From: CAYXSX01 sp964467925
GTDB taxonomy: Bacteria; Pseudomonadota; Alphaproteobacteria; Micavibrionales; Micavibrionaceae
DNA: 50,110 nt
NCBI GenBank assembly: GCA_964467925.1
Contig: CAYXSX010000011.1
Location: 1 to 50,110, forward strand
Reading direction: 5' to 3'
How positions within the stretch are numbered: position 1 is the first letter of the stretch; each line of letters starts with the position of its first letter. Below the pieces are notes generated by a model. It saw nothing but the letters and a program-made list of their open reading frames with translations. It did no database searches and was not told the origin of the DNA. Shown one piece after another: positions 1 to 8,551 of the stretch. The translations under genes were made by a program, and so were the position numbers.

Positions 1-60
1 TTGCATGTGTTAAGCCTGCCGCCAGCGTTCGTTCTGAGCCAGGATCAAACTCTCATGTTT
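1..60 (-). rRNA. rrs: 16S ribosomal RNA, 5' end only (gene runs off the left edge)
   Basis: Read on the minus strand, positions 53 down to 34 are the universal 16S 5' primer site (AGAGTTTGATCCTGGCTCAG), followed by the conserved AACGAACGCTGGCGGCAGGC and CTTAACACATGCAA. By E. coli numbering the primer site begins at nucleotide 8, which places the mature 5' end near position 60. Only about the first 60 nucleotides are inside the window. The sequence after the primer site is of the alphaproteobacterial type. Confidence 0.97.
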
Positions 61-456
61 AATCCCATCAATCTCAAAAAAGAATCTTTTGGTATTGAAG
101 TAATGCGCTGTTTAAAACAGCGACTTCTTCAAAGACCTGCTATAGCATTTCTGTACACTACCAACTTCTTCTAAGAAGAAGCTGTTAGTTTTGCGTAAAT
201 GAGATACACATTAAAATGCAACAGGACTTTTTGTTTCAATGTATTCAATACATAGTCGCTATGGCCGAAGCCCTAGACAAACAAAGCACTGCTGCCTGCG
301 TATCTCTTTTTTCTTTATCAACGATGTTCAAGAACCCAAACTCCGGACACAAGACAAAAGAGTGTAGAAATAAGGAAACCTTATTTCCTCCGCTCTTTTT
401 GCTTATTCTCCTGAATTTCCACAACGTTTGGAGTGTTCCGCCCGTCGTGTGGAGGG
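61..456 (-). other. rRNA operon leader (transcribed, non-coding)
   Basis: About 390 nucleotides between the predicted rRNA promoter and the 16S 5' end. Small open frames exist on both strands but have no ribosome-binding site and no recognisable protein, so I read this as 5' leader RNA. It contains a boxA-like element and a short hairpin close to the 16S gene (listed separately). Nothing else in it is recognisable to me. Confidence 0.7.
106..138 (-). promoter_or_regulatory. boxA-like antitermination element plus adjacent hairpin in the rRNA leader
   Basis: On the minus strand 138-126 reads GGTCTTTGAAGA, close to the rRNA boxA consensus TGCTCTTTGACA that binds NusB/S10. Directly downstream, 106-122 is a perfect 8-bp palindrome (CGCTGTTT / AAACAGCG) with a one-base centre. 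The order promoter, boxA, hairpin, 16S is what is expected for an rRNA operon leader. The boxA match is imperfect, so the assignment rests mainly on position. Confidence 0.5.
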
Positions 457-523
457 TGTATACAACGTATTCTGATCCGATGTCAAACATGTTTTTCATC
501 TTTTTTTAAAAAAAATTTAAATT
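457..523 (-). promoter_or_regulatory. Strong sigma-70 type rRNA promoter with AT-rich UP element
   Basis: On the minus strand there is a perfect -35 TTGACA (486-481), an 18-bp spacer and a -10 TATACA (462-457). Immediately upstream of the -35, 487-523 consists of phased A and T tracts, as in UP elements bound by the RNA polymerase alpha subunit. Transcription would start near 450 and run into the 16S gene. The upstream lipoprotein gene ends only about 17 bp away from the UP element and reads the same way, so some read-through into the rRNA operon is possible because no terminator is visible between them. Confidence 0.75.
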
Positions 524-539
524 ACATGCCAAAAGGACT

Positions 540-1904
540 TTAAGAATTAGCGGGAGCGTTGAATATCAATATGTTTGCGCCTTCGTGCCCTAAAGAAGAC
601 GCCCTAAACTTTGTTATAAAATCAGAAATATTCTCAGGTTTAAATTTTAATAACTCTGCCGAAGAAATAAACACTTTGGCCAAATCCCTGACTTCAGGGC
701 TCAAATCGCCAGAATCTTCAGCCAATAAATTTTTGATAACAGTCATGAATACGCCGATAGGACGCTCCACAACATCTTTGCGAACTTTCGAGGAGAAAGA
801 GCAAGCTTCTTCCCTTGAAAACCCTAAATAATTCATAATTTCCGCTTTCAATGCCACATGCGCTTTCATGAACTCTCTTAAATCAGGAGTAGTCCTTATG
901 AGTCCGCTTCTGGTGAAATAGCCTCCACTGTACTCTTCACTCCCTGAAAACATTGCCGACAGCACACGTGCTGCTGCTATTTGCCTAAACATCGTGCTGT
1001 CTACTGTCCCAGACAATCCACATTCGGCAGCATTATCAGCATCAGCCTCCTTAGCAAGCTGCCCGAGGGTCACGGAAACAGAACAGCCGTTCATATTCAT
1101 CGACACCCCATGTTCTGGGTACAATTCTATTTCTCTTTGCCTGTCGCCCGCGACTTGCTCCAATTCATGCAGTGCCACATGTAGCCTCCAGTGAATATCT
1201 TCTCCTGCCAAAACCAGATCCTCAGGCAAAAGCTTCTCGTCAATTCCAAGAATACTCGCAAAAATCTTTTCTTTAGTCGCATCGCCTCTCTCAAGGATAA
1301 CAACACTTCCGAAATACCGGGTATTCAGAATTGCAGCCTCTCCCCGTAATGCCATCAAAAACCAATCATATATTTCCGCATCAACCCGATCTGACGAAAG
1401 CTCCCTAACAATTAATTCGTACAGGTCTCCCCTTCTGGCCTTAAAAGCTCTCACCACCTTTTGTTGAAACTCTATACACTCTGCCTGAGTTCCAAACTCT
1501 GGGGGACACATTTGATCATTTTTCAGCACAAATGTCTGGAATGCATCCGCGTATTTATCTCCCCCCGCTTCCTTCAGAATTGCATCGGCTTCCGAACTTA
1601 GAAAATACTTTAGCCGACTGCCAGCAACCTCCTTTCCTACATCCGGGTCAGTAAGAACTGCCAATAAATCGCCTTTAGGTTTTTTCAAATCAACGGTAAT
1701 AGGGAAGTGCGCACCCTTTAATTCTGAATCTCGCTTATATTTAGGTTTTGCCTCTTTCTGCGCGAGAAGCTTCCGAAGAGCATCGGCTTCATTTGACACG
1801 GCATTAACCGGAGAGTCCGTGCGAACTTGGGCACAGCCAGAAAATAAAGAGGCAAGGCTCAAAGCTGCGGACAAATAAACTATCTTTAAGGGTTTTTGTA
1901 TCAT
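540..1904 (-). CDS. Putative lipoprotein of unknown function
   Basis: 454 residues. The N terminus is a lipoprotein signal: two lysines (K4, K7), a hydrophobic stretch and the lipobox LFSGC with the acylated cysteine at residue 24. The mature protein should therefore be anchored in the outer or inner membrane, facing the periplasm. The rest is mixed alpha-helical in character, with several further cysteines (for example CPPEFGTQAEC around residue 130) that could form disulfides. I recognise no known domain; a HELEQ stretch is not a zinc-protease HExxH motif. It lies directly upstream of the rRNA operon on the same strand. The start codon has no obvious Shine-Dalgarno sequence, but the lipobox fits this start. 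The function cannot be inferred from its neighbours. Confidence 0.8.
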   Translation of the reverse strand: MIQKPLKIVYLSAALSLASLFSGCAQVRTDSPVNAVSNEADALRKLLAQKEAKPKYKRDSELKGAHFPITVDLKKPKGDLLAVLTDPDVGKEVAGSRLKYFLSSEADAILKEAGGDKYADAFQTFVLKNDQMCPPEFGTQAECIEFQQKVVRAFKARRGDLYELIVRELSSDRVDAEIYDWFLMALRGEAAILNTRYFGSVVILERGDATKEKIFASILGIDEKLLPEDLVLAGEDIHWRLHVALHELEQVAGDRQREIELYPEHGVSMNMNGCSVSVTLGQLAKEADADNAAECGLSGTVDSTMFRQIAAARVLSAMFSGSEEYSGGYFTRSGLIRTTPDLREFMKAHVALKAEIMNYLGFSREEACSFSSKVRKDVVERPIGVFMTVIKNLLAEDSGDLSPEVRDLAKVFISSAELLKFKPENISDFITKFRASSLGHEGANILIFNAPANS

Positions 1905-1929
1905 TTTAAATTTACATAAAAAAAATAAA

Positions 1930-1959
1930 CCTTTACAGCAAACACCATTGGCGTGTCAA
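1930..1959 (-). promoter_or_regulatory. Candidate promoter of the lipoprotein gene
   Basis: Minus-strand TTGACA (1959-1954) is a perfect -35 box. The best -10 at an 18-bp spacing is TAAAGG (1935-1930), which is a poor match. The site sits about 25 bp upstream of the start codon. Confidence 0.35.
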
Positions 1960-2018
1960 AAAGTATTTACCGACCCCACCAAAATACTAACTTCGTGTAT
2001 ACTGTTTTTAGCCCCCTT

Positions 2019-2038
2019 GCGAAAACCCTAGTTTTCGC
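2019..2038 (+). repeat. Perfect 8-bp hairpin upstream of the Na+/phosphate transporter
   Basis: GCGAAAAC (2019-2026), a four-base loop, then GTTTTCGC (2031-2038). No T-run follows, so it is not a standard terminator. It lies about 16 bp downstream of a -10-like TATACT (1998-2003) and 40 bp before the likely start codon, so it could be an mRNA leader hairpin or an operator. No matching -35 is visible. Confidence 0.4.
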
Positions 2039-2078
2039 GCCATTATGTGAGGGTCTTCAAACCTGAGGAGTTTCAGCC

Positions 2079-3725
2079 ATTCCATTCTCTTTAACCCTAT
2101 TACATCTTGCCAGTGCGGTATGCTTGCTTCTTTGGGGCACGCGCATGGTCAAGCTCGGCCTAACGCGCGCTTACGGCACATCGCTACGTAAGGCCATCGC
2201 GGCGGGCACAAATAACCGCTTTATAGGTTTCGCCTCCGGGGCCTTTACGACTATTCTGTTACAAAGCTCCACAGCGACGGCTCTCCTCCTCATTTCTTTT
2301 GCCCGCCATCACGCCATTCCCACAGCTTCGGCGTTAGGCGTTGTTCTGGGCGCCGACGTTGCCACCACCTTCGTGGCACAGATCTTGAGTCTCGACCTCT
2401 CATGGCTCTCCCCCGCGCTTTTAATGGCCGGAATTATATCGCACATGAAATTCGAACATGGCGGGCGTAAACGTCACATCTCCCGGGCACTTATCGGTCT
2501 TGGCCTTATGTTGCTGGCTCTGAGCCTGATTCGGGAAGTTTCCGCGCCATTGCGTGATTCCGCTACCCTGCCTCTTATTATGGCGCCGCTGAACAGCGAT
2601 CCTGTGCTAGCGATTATTGTGGCTGCCCTGCTTGCCTGGCTCCTGCACTCCAGCCTTGCCAGCGTCCTTTTGCTCGCCGCCCTGACCGCAAACCAGATTA
2701 TAGGTGTCGAGCTCGGCTTGATGATGATCATGGGCGTTAATCTTGGCGGGGCGTTTATGGCCTTTGCCCTGACTTTCCGTGAAAGCGATGAAGCGCGCCG
2801 CATAACCATAGGCAATATCGCCATGAAAATGGCGGGTATTGGCATTTTCATCTTCCTGATGCCGTGGGTCATGACGGAGCTGCGGAACTTCGACGATGCG
2901 CCGCACCGTATGATGATCAACTTTCACACCGTCTTTAACGTTGGCGTCGGCCTTCTATTCCTTCCGCTTACTCCGCTTGTAGCCATGGTGGTGGAAAAAT
3001 TCATGCCCGTTAAAACCAACAACAGTGGTCAGGTCACACAATATATTGACGAAAACATGTTGGGCACTCCCGTGGTTGCACTGGCGGCTGCCGCGCGCGA
3101 AACCCTTCACCTTGCCGAGCTGATTGAAGATATTTTTAAGAAAAGCCTCAAGGCGCTGGAGGAAGGCACCGACCCGCTGATCAAGACCATTCACCGTTCC
3201 GAGAATAAGGTCGATAAAATCTTTACCGCCATAAAGCTTTATATGACACGTCTGTCACAGGAGGGGCTGGACCCGAAAGAGGCTGACCGTTACATACAGG
3301 TTCTGACCTTCGCAACCAATCTGGAGCATATCGGTGACATCATTGATAAAAGCCTGATCGATCTGGCGGAGAAAAAGCGCGACACGCATGAAAACTTCTC
3401 CGAAGAGGGCCTATCCGAAATCCGCGATTTTCATGCCCGCGTACTGGCCAATATGAAACTGGCACAGGCCATCTTCATGTCCGAAGACCCCAAACTCGCC
3501 GCACAGTTAGTGGAAGAAAAAGGCGCGATCCGTGCTGTCGCCGACGAAACATCGACCAAGCACTTCAAGCGTCTGCAAAGCGGAAAGCGGGAATCTATCG
3601 CCACCAGCTCCCTGCACCTTGATATCGTACGCGATTACCGCCGCATTAACTCCTACATCACCCGCGTGGCATACGCTATCATCGAAAACGCCCAGAAACA
3701 TGAGGGCGAGCGGAAGGAGAGCTAA
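2079..3725 (+). CDS. Na+/phosphate cotransporter (NptA/YjbB type) with C-terminal PhoU-like domain
   Basis: Sodium-coupled phosphate carrier of the inner membrane. The N-terminal half has the family's repeated membrane segments, including the QSSTATA signature ('LLQSSTATALLL') and its second-repeat counterpart 'LLHSSLASVLLL'. From about residue 330 the protein is soluble and helical like PhoU, with alternating 'LEHIGDIIDKSL' helices. Start: the first standard codon is TTG at 2124, but that cuts into the first membrane helix. The frame stays open upstream to a TGA at 2064, and the family-typical N terminus (PFSLTLLHLASAVCLLLWG) is encoded there. The only plausible initiator is ATT at 2079, preceded at 8 nt by GAGGAG (2065-2070), giving 548 residues. 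ATT is a rare start, so this is inference. The gene converges with the DUF1489 gene 1 bp away. Confidence 0.9.
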   Translation: MPFSLTLLHLASAVCLLLWGTRMVKLGLTRAYGTSLRKAIAAGTNNRFIGFASGAFTTILLQSSTATALLLISFARHHAIPTASALGVVLGADVATTFVAQILSLDLSWLSPALLMAGIISHMKFEHGGRKRHISRALIGLGLMLLALSLIREVSAPLRDSATLPLIMAPLNSDPVLAIIVAALLAWLLHSSLASVLLLAALTANQIIGVELGLMMIMGVNLGGAFMAFALTFRESDEARRITIGNIAMKMAGIGIFIFLMPWVMTELRNFDDAPHRMMINFHTVFNVGVGLLFLPLTPLVAMVVEKFMPVKTNNSGQVTQYIDENMLGTPVVALAAAARETLHLAELIEDIFKKSLKALEEGTDPLIKTIHRSENKVDKIFTAIKLYMTRLSQEGLDPKEADRYIQVLTFATNLEHIGDIIDKSLIDLAEKKRDTHENFSEEGLSEIRDFHARVLANMKLAQAIFMSEDPKLAAQLVEEKGAIRAVADETSTKHFKRLQSGKRESIATSSLHLDIVRDYRRINSYITRVAYAIIENAQKHEGERKES

Positions 3726-3726
3726 T

Positions 3727-4158
3727 CTACAACAACCCCGCCGCGCGAAGGTGCTCCGCCATTTCTTCCGGCGGTTCTTCTTCCTCTCCGGTATAAAGAC
3801 CTATATCGCGCGGGGCATCGGCGGGTTTGAGATACCGCCACCCCTGGAACGGGCGACGCGGCGTGGAAACCGTGCGGATCATCTCGGCCGATTGCATGAT
3901 CATGCACATATTGCCCTTTTCCTTGGTTTCCACCATTTCAAAGCCGAGAATTTTATGGCGACATTGAATGCGGTTTTTAATGACGCGGTAGATCGAACCG
4001 CCCCCGCGCAAAATCTCTTCCGCCCGTTTGGGCGCAAAACGGGTCCAGCATGCTACGGCAGGCTGACCGTGATAATCCAACATCTCCCGCTTTTGCAGGG
4101 CGGCAAACTCGGCCAGATCGTCCACCCCAACCACCAATTTTATAATGTGAATGCTCAT
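3727..4158 (-). CDS. DUF1489 family protein
   Basis: 143 residues. The N terminus 'MSIHIIKLVVGVDDLAEFAALQ' and the following 'ACWTRFAPKRAEEILRGGGSIYRVIKNRIQCRHKILGF' match what I know of the DUF1489 family, small soluble proteins nearly confined to Alphaproteobacteria and of unknown function. The length is normal for the family. It is convergent with the phosphate transporter and divergent from the polysaccharide export gene, so it is probably a single-gene transcript. The 95-bp gap to 4254 must hold both divergent promoters, but I cannot point to convincing boxes. Confidence 0.8.
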   Translation of the reverse strand: MSIHIIKLVVGVDDLAEFAALQKREMLDYHGQPAVACWTRFAPKRAEEILRGGGSIYRVIKNRIQCRHKILGFEMVETKEKGNMCMIMQSAEMIRTVSTPRRPFQGWRYLKPADAPRDIGLYTGEEEEPPEEMAEHLRAAGLL

Positions 4159-4253
4159 GGGAGTTATATAAGGGGATGAATAATGAATAGCAATTCACAC
4201 CTCTGTATTCATTACTTATAATTGTAGAGAGCGAATCCTAAGGGTATTCTCCC

Positions 4254-6992
4254 ATGCATAATTTTTTGCGGCCTTCTCGCGTATTTTCGGCCTTTTTATT
4301 TTTGCTGTTTATAACCGCCTTTGCCGCGCGCGCTTATGCTCAATCTCCGTCCCCCGCGTTCGCACCGTTTATGCAGCAACGCCAGACACAAGACCGCGCG
4401 CGTATGGACAGTTACGGCGAGCGTTCCTACAAAAACTACGCCCCACAATATGAAGATGCTTATGAGGCTGATTACGATGCTCCGCCCTCCTCCCAGCCCT
4501 ATGCAAACCCGCCTCAGCCATACGAGGCGCAGCGTTTTGCTCCTCCCCCCGCCGCCAACCTGCCCAAGCAGGAAGAAAAGTCGACAATCGAAGAGCTTTA
4601 TTCCCGCCGCATCGTCGATGAACTGGAGCAATTCGGCTACGACCTGTTTGGCGATACTTCTTCCGTTTATCCGGCGGAGATCATGTCCTCGCCCGCTTAT
4701 TACCCCCCGTCCGGCCAGCGATTGGGCAGCTTTGCCGGGCAAACACCACTGGGTGCAGTACAGGACGATTTTATTCTGGGCAGCGGCGATCAACTGGAAA
4801 TAACCTTTACCGGACAGCGCAACGACCGCAACCTTTACACCATCAACAATAAGGGTCACCTTGTAATATCAGACTTTCCGCCCATTCCTGCGGCGGGCCG
4901 CACCATCGCGCAGGTCCGGCTTTCGCTGGAGGCCGCGGCAAGAAACCTGCACAATACCGAAGCCTATCTCTCGCTCGCCAGCGTGCGTCAGATCGGCGTT
5001 CTGGTTGTGGGACATGTAAAACGCCCGGGCCGTCAGAACCTGACCGTTTTTCATACCGTTCTCGATGCGCTGATGCAGGCGGGCGGCGTCGATAAAACCG
5101 GCTCCCTGCGACAGATCAAGCTGGTGCGCAACGGGCGCAGCGCGATTGTCGACCTCTACGCTCTGCTCAATTTTGGCGCGACCAGCATGGACCTGAATTT
5201 ACGTGACGGCGACCGCCTGATCGTGCCGCCCATCGGCCCGACCGTGGCCATAGCGGGCGAGGCCAAGCGTCCCGGCATTTATGAGATACAGCAAAACTTA
5301 CAAGGCATGCGCCTGAAGCCCAAAGAAGCGTCGGAAAGCCTCTCGCTCAACGACATGCTGGACCTTGCGGGCGGCGTGCTTTCGCCGGGCCAGAACCGTT
5401 TTATAAAGCTCGACCTGACCGATGACGGCCACGAAACAGTCGAGGAAGTGCACGATTCCTTCGCCCCCGTCTTTGGCGACGGCGCGGTATTGATGATTTC
5501 CAAGGGCACGGAAAAACGCTCCGGCACAGTGGAACTTGTCGGCCATACCCGCAAACCCGGTATCTATGCGCTGGATGAGGTTAAAACCCTCTCCAGCCTG
5601 ATCAACAGCGAGCAGGTTCTGGGCGCCGACGCCTATCCCTTGATCGGGGTTATCGAACGCTGGGACGGCGATCAGCTTACAGGCAAGCTCATCAGCTATC
5701 CGCTCAGGCTCGTATTGAAAAAGAAATACGATATGCGCCTTAGAGACGGCGACGTTGTGCATATCTTCTCCCAAAAACAGATCACTTCCTTGCGCGACGA
5801 TATCGTCGGCTCACCACAAGATAAGAAGTTCCAAAACGCCGAAGAACGCTATGCCGCCCGGCGCGAAGAACGCGAGCGCAGGCAACGTCTGATGGGCGAA
5901 GGCTCCGTCAATGAAAAACAGGAAGAGCCAGACAGCGTGGAGGACGAAGTCCTGCACGGCTTCCTGCTCGAACGCGCGGCCTTCATCCGCGGCGCGGTGC
6001 GGCTTCCCGGCGCTTATCCGGTCGCCGAGGGCACCACGCTCGACAGCCTGATCGCCGTGGCGGGCGGCCTGACGCTGGAGGCCAATACAACGCATATCGA
6101 AGTTACTTCCGCTCTTAACGGGGAAGGTGGGCAGGCACACGGGCGCTCTGGCACGCGGCGGCTTAGCGTCGATTTTCGTGAAAAGGCGCCCACCGATATA
6201 CTGGTGGAGGCCGGCGATGCCGTGCGCGTGAACCAGAAATTCGAAAAAGTGAAGGATAACAGCGTGCTAATCATCGGCGAAGTTGGTAGCCCGGGGCGTT
6301 ACGATCTCCTGCCCGGTGACAAACTTTCCCACCTGCTCGCCCGCGCAGGCGGCCTGACCTCTCAGGCCTATCCGGAAGGCGCGATTTTCAGCCGTGAAAC
6401 CGAGCGCCGGGCCGAGGAAGCGCGTTTCAAATCGCAAGCGCGTGAGTTGGAACGCGCGATTGCGCTGGCCCTTAGCGATGAAAGCGAAAAGGTCGAGCGC
6501 ACAAAAATTATGGAGGCGCGCGCTTTGGCTAAGGAACTGCGTGAAGCCGAGGGCGTGGGCCGCATTACGGTTGAGGCCGACCCCAGTGCTCTGGCCGCGC
6601 AGCCCGAGCTTGATCTATTGCTGGAGCCCGGCGACCGTATTTATGTTCCCCGCCGCTCCCTCAATGTGCGGGTTTCCGGCGAGGTGCTTTCCCCCGCAGC
6701 CCTACAATTCCGAAAAGATAAAAACGCCAGCGATTACATTCAGGAAGCGGGCGGCTTTACCTTCCACGCCGACAAGGACCGCACTTTCGTGCTTTATCCG
6801 GACGGCAGCGCCCAGCCACTTCAGGTCAGCGCATGGAATTACAGCCCGGCGATGATCCCGCCCGGCTCCACCATCATCGTGCCGAACGACCCCGAGCCCT
6901 TTGATTTCATCGAAAGCGCGAAGGAAATCAGCCAGATCCTTTCCAATCTGGCCATCACGGGCATTTTTATCGACGATATCCGGGATGACTAG
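4254..6992 (+). CDS. Polysaccharide export protein with about six SLBB domains (Wza-like, expanded)
   Basis: 912 residues. Begins with a Sec signal peptide (hydrophobic core about 10-25, cleavage after AYA near residue 29), then a proline/tyrosine-rich low-complexity stretch to about residue 100. The polysaccharide export domain starts near residue 173 ('FILGSGDQLEITFTGQ'). Successive SLBB-type units follow, each with a G-x-V/A-x-x-P-G-x-Y pattern: near 250 (GHVKRPGRQNL), 332 (GEAKRPGIYEI), 427 (GHTRKPGIYAL), 575 (GAVRLPGAYPV), 675 (GEVGSPGRYDL) and 802 (GEVLSPAALQF). A charged helical insert (about 520-560) sits between the third and fourth. Ordinary Wza has about 380 residues and two SLBB domains, so this is a large variant. 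There is no lipobox. AAGGG about 10 nt upstream supports the start. It overlaps the following glycosyltransferase by 8 bp, implying translational coupling. Confidence 0.88.
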   Translation: MHNFLRPSRVFSAFLFLLFITAFAARAYAQSPSPAFAPFMQQRQTQDRARMDSYGERSYKNYAPQYEDAYEADYDAPPSSQPYANPPQPYEAQRFAPPPAANLPKQEEKSTIEELYSRRIVDELEQFGYDLFGDTSSVYPAEIMSSPAYYPPSGQRLGSFAGQTPLGAVQDDFILGSGDQLEITFTGQRNDRNLYTINNKGHLVISDFPPIPAAGRTIAQVRLSLEAAARNLHNTEAYLSLASVRQIGVLVVGHVKRPGRQNLTVFHTVLDALMQAGGVDKTGSLRQIKLVRNGRSAIVDLYALLNFGATSMDLNLRDGDRLIVPPIGPTVAIAGEAKRPGIYEIQQNLQGMRLKPKEASESLSLNDMLDLAGGVLSPGQNRFIKLDLTDDGHETVEEVHDSFAPVFGDGAVLMISKGTEKRSGTVELVGHTRKPGIYALDEVKTLSSLINSEQVLGADAYPLIGVIERWDGDQLTGKLISYPLRLVLKKKYDMRLRDGDVVHIFSQKQITSLRDDIVGSPQDKKFQNAEERYAARREERERRQRLMGEGSVNEKQEEPDSVEDEVLHGFLLERAAFIRGAVRLPGAYPVAEGTTLDSLIAVAGGLTLEANTTHIEVTSALNGEGGQAHGRSGTRRLSVDFREKAPTDILVEAGDAVRVNQKFEKVKDNSVLIIGEVGSPGRYDLLPGDKLSHLLARAGGLTSQAYPEGAIFSRETERRAEEARFKSQARELERAIALALSDESEKVERTKIMEARALAKELREAEGVGRITVEADPSALAAQPELDLLLEPGDRIYVPRRSLNVRVSGEVLSPAALQFRKDKNASDYIQEAGGFTFHADKDRTFVLYPDGSAQPLQVSAWNYSPAMIPPGSTIIVPNDPEPFDFIESAKEISQILSNLAITGIFIDDIRDD

Positions 6993-7734
6993 GCCGCCGC
7001 TTTTTTCGCTTATCACCGTTACGAAAGATAACCCTGACGGTTTGCGCGCTACGCAAAAATCGGTGCAGCAACAAACGCAGCAAAATTTCGAATGGATCGT
7101 GATTGACGGTGGAAAGGACCAAAAACCGGACCGAACTGATATTTATATTAACGAACCCGACAACGGTATATACGATGCGATGAACAAAGGAATAGAGCGC
7201 AGCAAAGGCGATTACATTCTCTTCTTGAATGCGGGCGACACTCTGGCCGAATCCGGCACTTTAGCAAAGATTGCTGCGGGTATTTCCACTGCGAGCAACA
7301 CACCCGATTTTATTTTCGGGGATGCACTGGAAGGCACGCCGGACCATTTTCATTACAAAAAATCCCGCACTCATAACATGGCGGCACTGGGCATGTTCAC
7401 CCATCATCAGGCAATGCTTTACCGCCGGGATGTATTGGGAAGTTTACGCTACAGCCTTAATTACAAAATCGCTGGTGACTACGAATTTACCATGCGTTTC
7501 CTCGCAAAAGCGCAGCATATTCTCTACCTGTACTACCCTCTCTGCCTGTTCGAACCCGGCGGCGTTTCCCAAAAAAATGCTGCAAGAGGACGCAAAGAAC
7601 AGTTCGATATTCGACATAGTTTGGGCATTAGCAACATGGTTGAAAATGCTGCAATCTACCTCGTTCATATGATCTCATGGAATTTCAGGCGGCTTTTTCC
7701 CGCTCTTTACTGGCGCTTGCGGAAAAGTCACTGA
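6985..7734 (+). CDS. Family 2 glycosyltransferase
   Basis: 249 residues. The GT-A fold of GT2 enzymes is visible: 'FSLITVTKDNPDGLRATQKSVQQQ' as the first strand and helix, then 'IVIDGG', 'NEPDNGIYDAMNKGIERSKGDYILFLNAGD' with the nucleotide/metal-binding acidic residues, and 'HHQAMLYRRDVL'. It resembles transferases that add sugars to exopolysaccharide repeat units (WcaE-like), but donor and acceptor cannot be read from sequence. I start it at ATG 6985, inside the end of the export gene (ATGACTAG overlap), because the conserved fold begins right after it; the frame is open further upstream. Its 3' end overlaps the convergent glycosyltransferase by 50 bp. Confidence 0.87.
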   Translation: MTRPPLFSLITVTKDNPDGLRATQKSVQQQTQQNFEWIVIDGGKDQKPDRTDIYINEPDNGIYDAMNKGIERSKGDYILFLNAGDTLAESGTLAKIAAGISTASNTPDFIFGDALEGTPDHFHYKKSRTHNMAALGMFTHHQAMLYRRDVLGSLRYSLNYKIAGDYEFTMRFLAKAQHILYLYYPLCLFEPGGVSQKNAARGRKEQFDIRHSLGISNMVENAAIYLVHMISWNFRRLFPALYWRLRKSH

Positions 7735-8551
7735 TCATCCGGTAATAGCGGTAACGGCTTAAAGCGAAACGAAAGCCAGCGCCGCCATCCAAAAAGCCCC
7801 GTTTAAGGATATAACAATGCAAAAATGCTGCAATGTCGCGCGCCGAACCACCGCGAAAAACAGTCTTTAGAAAAGCGCGCAAAGCGTTCACCTCCGAGGG
7901 CCACGCATTTCTTTTATTCATGCCCGCCTCCCATCTTGCATACCGCTCGTGCCTCTCCTGCCAATGCTGCGCATCATCATAGGCATTATGGATGAGTGCC
8001 GCCCTAAACGCGCCGATTTTATCGCCCGCATATTCCGGCTTCAAAAGCGGCTGGTAATGCCCCTCAATTTCCCCCATGCCGGGTAAATCCAGATCGTCCA
8101 CGGGCGGGAAACAAAGCTTTCGCCTATCAAACAGGCACAGTTTTTTATTGTGCAGCCCATGCTGCAAAATTCGTCCCTCAAAATGGTACCTCCCGCTCAC
8201 AAAATACCCTGTCTCAGGAGTTTTTCCGCACCCAAATTCATCCGCAATTTCCCCCGCCAGCTCCGGCGTCATGATCTCGTCGGCATCGATAAACAATATA
8301 TAATCATGTTTTGTTTTTACGGTATCCAAACACCACCCCCGCTTCTTGGGATAGCGCATGTTCCACGTGAAACTTTCCACTTTCGCCCCGTTTTTAAGAG
8401 CTATATCGACTGTTTTATCCGTGCTGTTTGAATCCACCACGATAACCTCGTCAAACCGCACCAGCGCACGAATACATCTTTCAATACGGCTTGCTTCGTT
8501 TTTGGTCACAACGATAGCGGAAACAGGAATTTTTTGTGCGGCGCTAGTCAA
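7685..8551 (-). CDS. Family 2 glycosyltransferase (WaaE/KdtX-like)
   Basis: 288 residues. N-terminal 'VSAIVVTKNEASRIERCIRALVRFDEVIVVDSNSTDKT' and 'DYILFIDADEIMTPEL' (the DxD-type metal site) define a GT2 enzyme of the subgroup that includes WaaE beta-1,4-glucosyltransferases. 'NMRYPKKRGWCLDTVKTKHDYILFIDADE' is typical of this subgroup. The C-terminal third is rich in aromatic and basic residues and probably associates with the membrane. It is the last gene of the leftward polysaccharide operon; its start overlaps the end of the Wzz-like gene by 8 bp, so the two are translationally coupled. Confidence 0.87.
   Translation of the reverse strand: MTSAAQKIPVSAIVVTKNEASRIERCIRALVRFDEVIVVDSNSTDKTVDIALKNGAKVESFTWNMRYPKKRGWCLDTVKTKHDYILFIDADEIMTPELAGEIADEFGCGKTPETGYFVSGRYHFEGRILQHGLHNKKLCLFDRRKLCFPPVDDLDLPGMGEIEGHYQPLLKPEYAGDKIGAFRAALIHNAYDDAQHWQERHERYARWEAGMNKRNAWPSEVNALRAFLKTVFRGGSARDIAAFLHCYILKRGFLDGGAGFRFALSRYRYYRMISDFSASASKEREKAA

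Noticed and set aside
216..509. Open frames on both strands in the rRNA leader
   Set aside because: They have no ribosome-binding site and no protein-like composition, and they lie between a strong rRNA promoter and the 16S gene.
3532..4179. A 215-codon plus-strand frame opposite the DUF1489 gene
   Set aside because: It is a shadow: both the phosphate transporter and DUF1489 frames in this stretch have clear family similarity.
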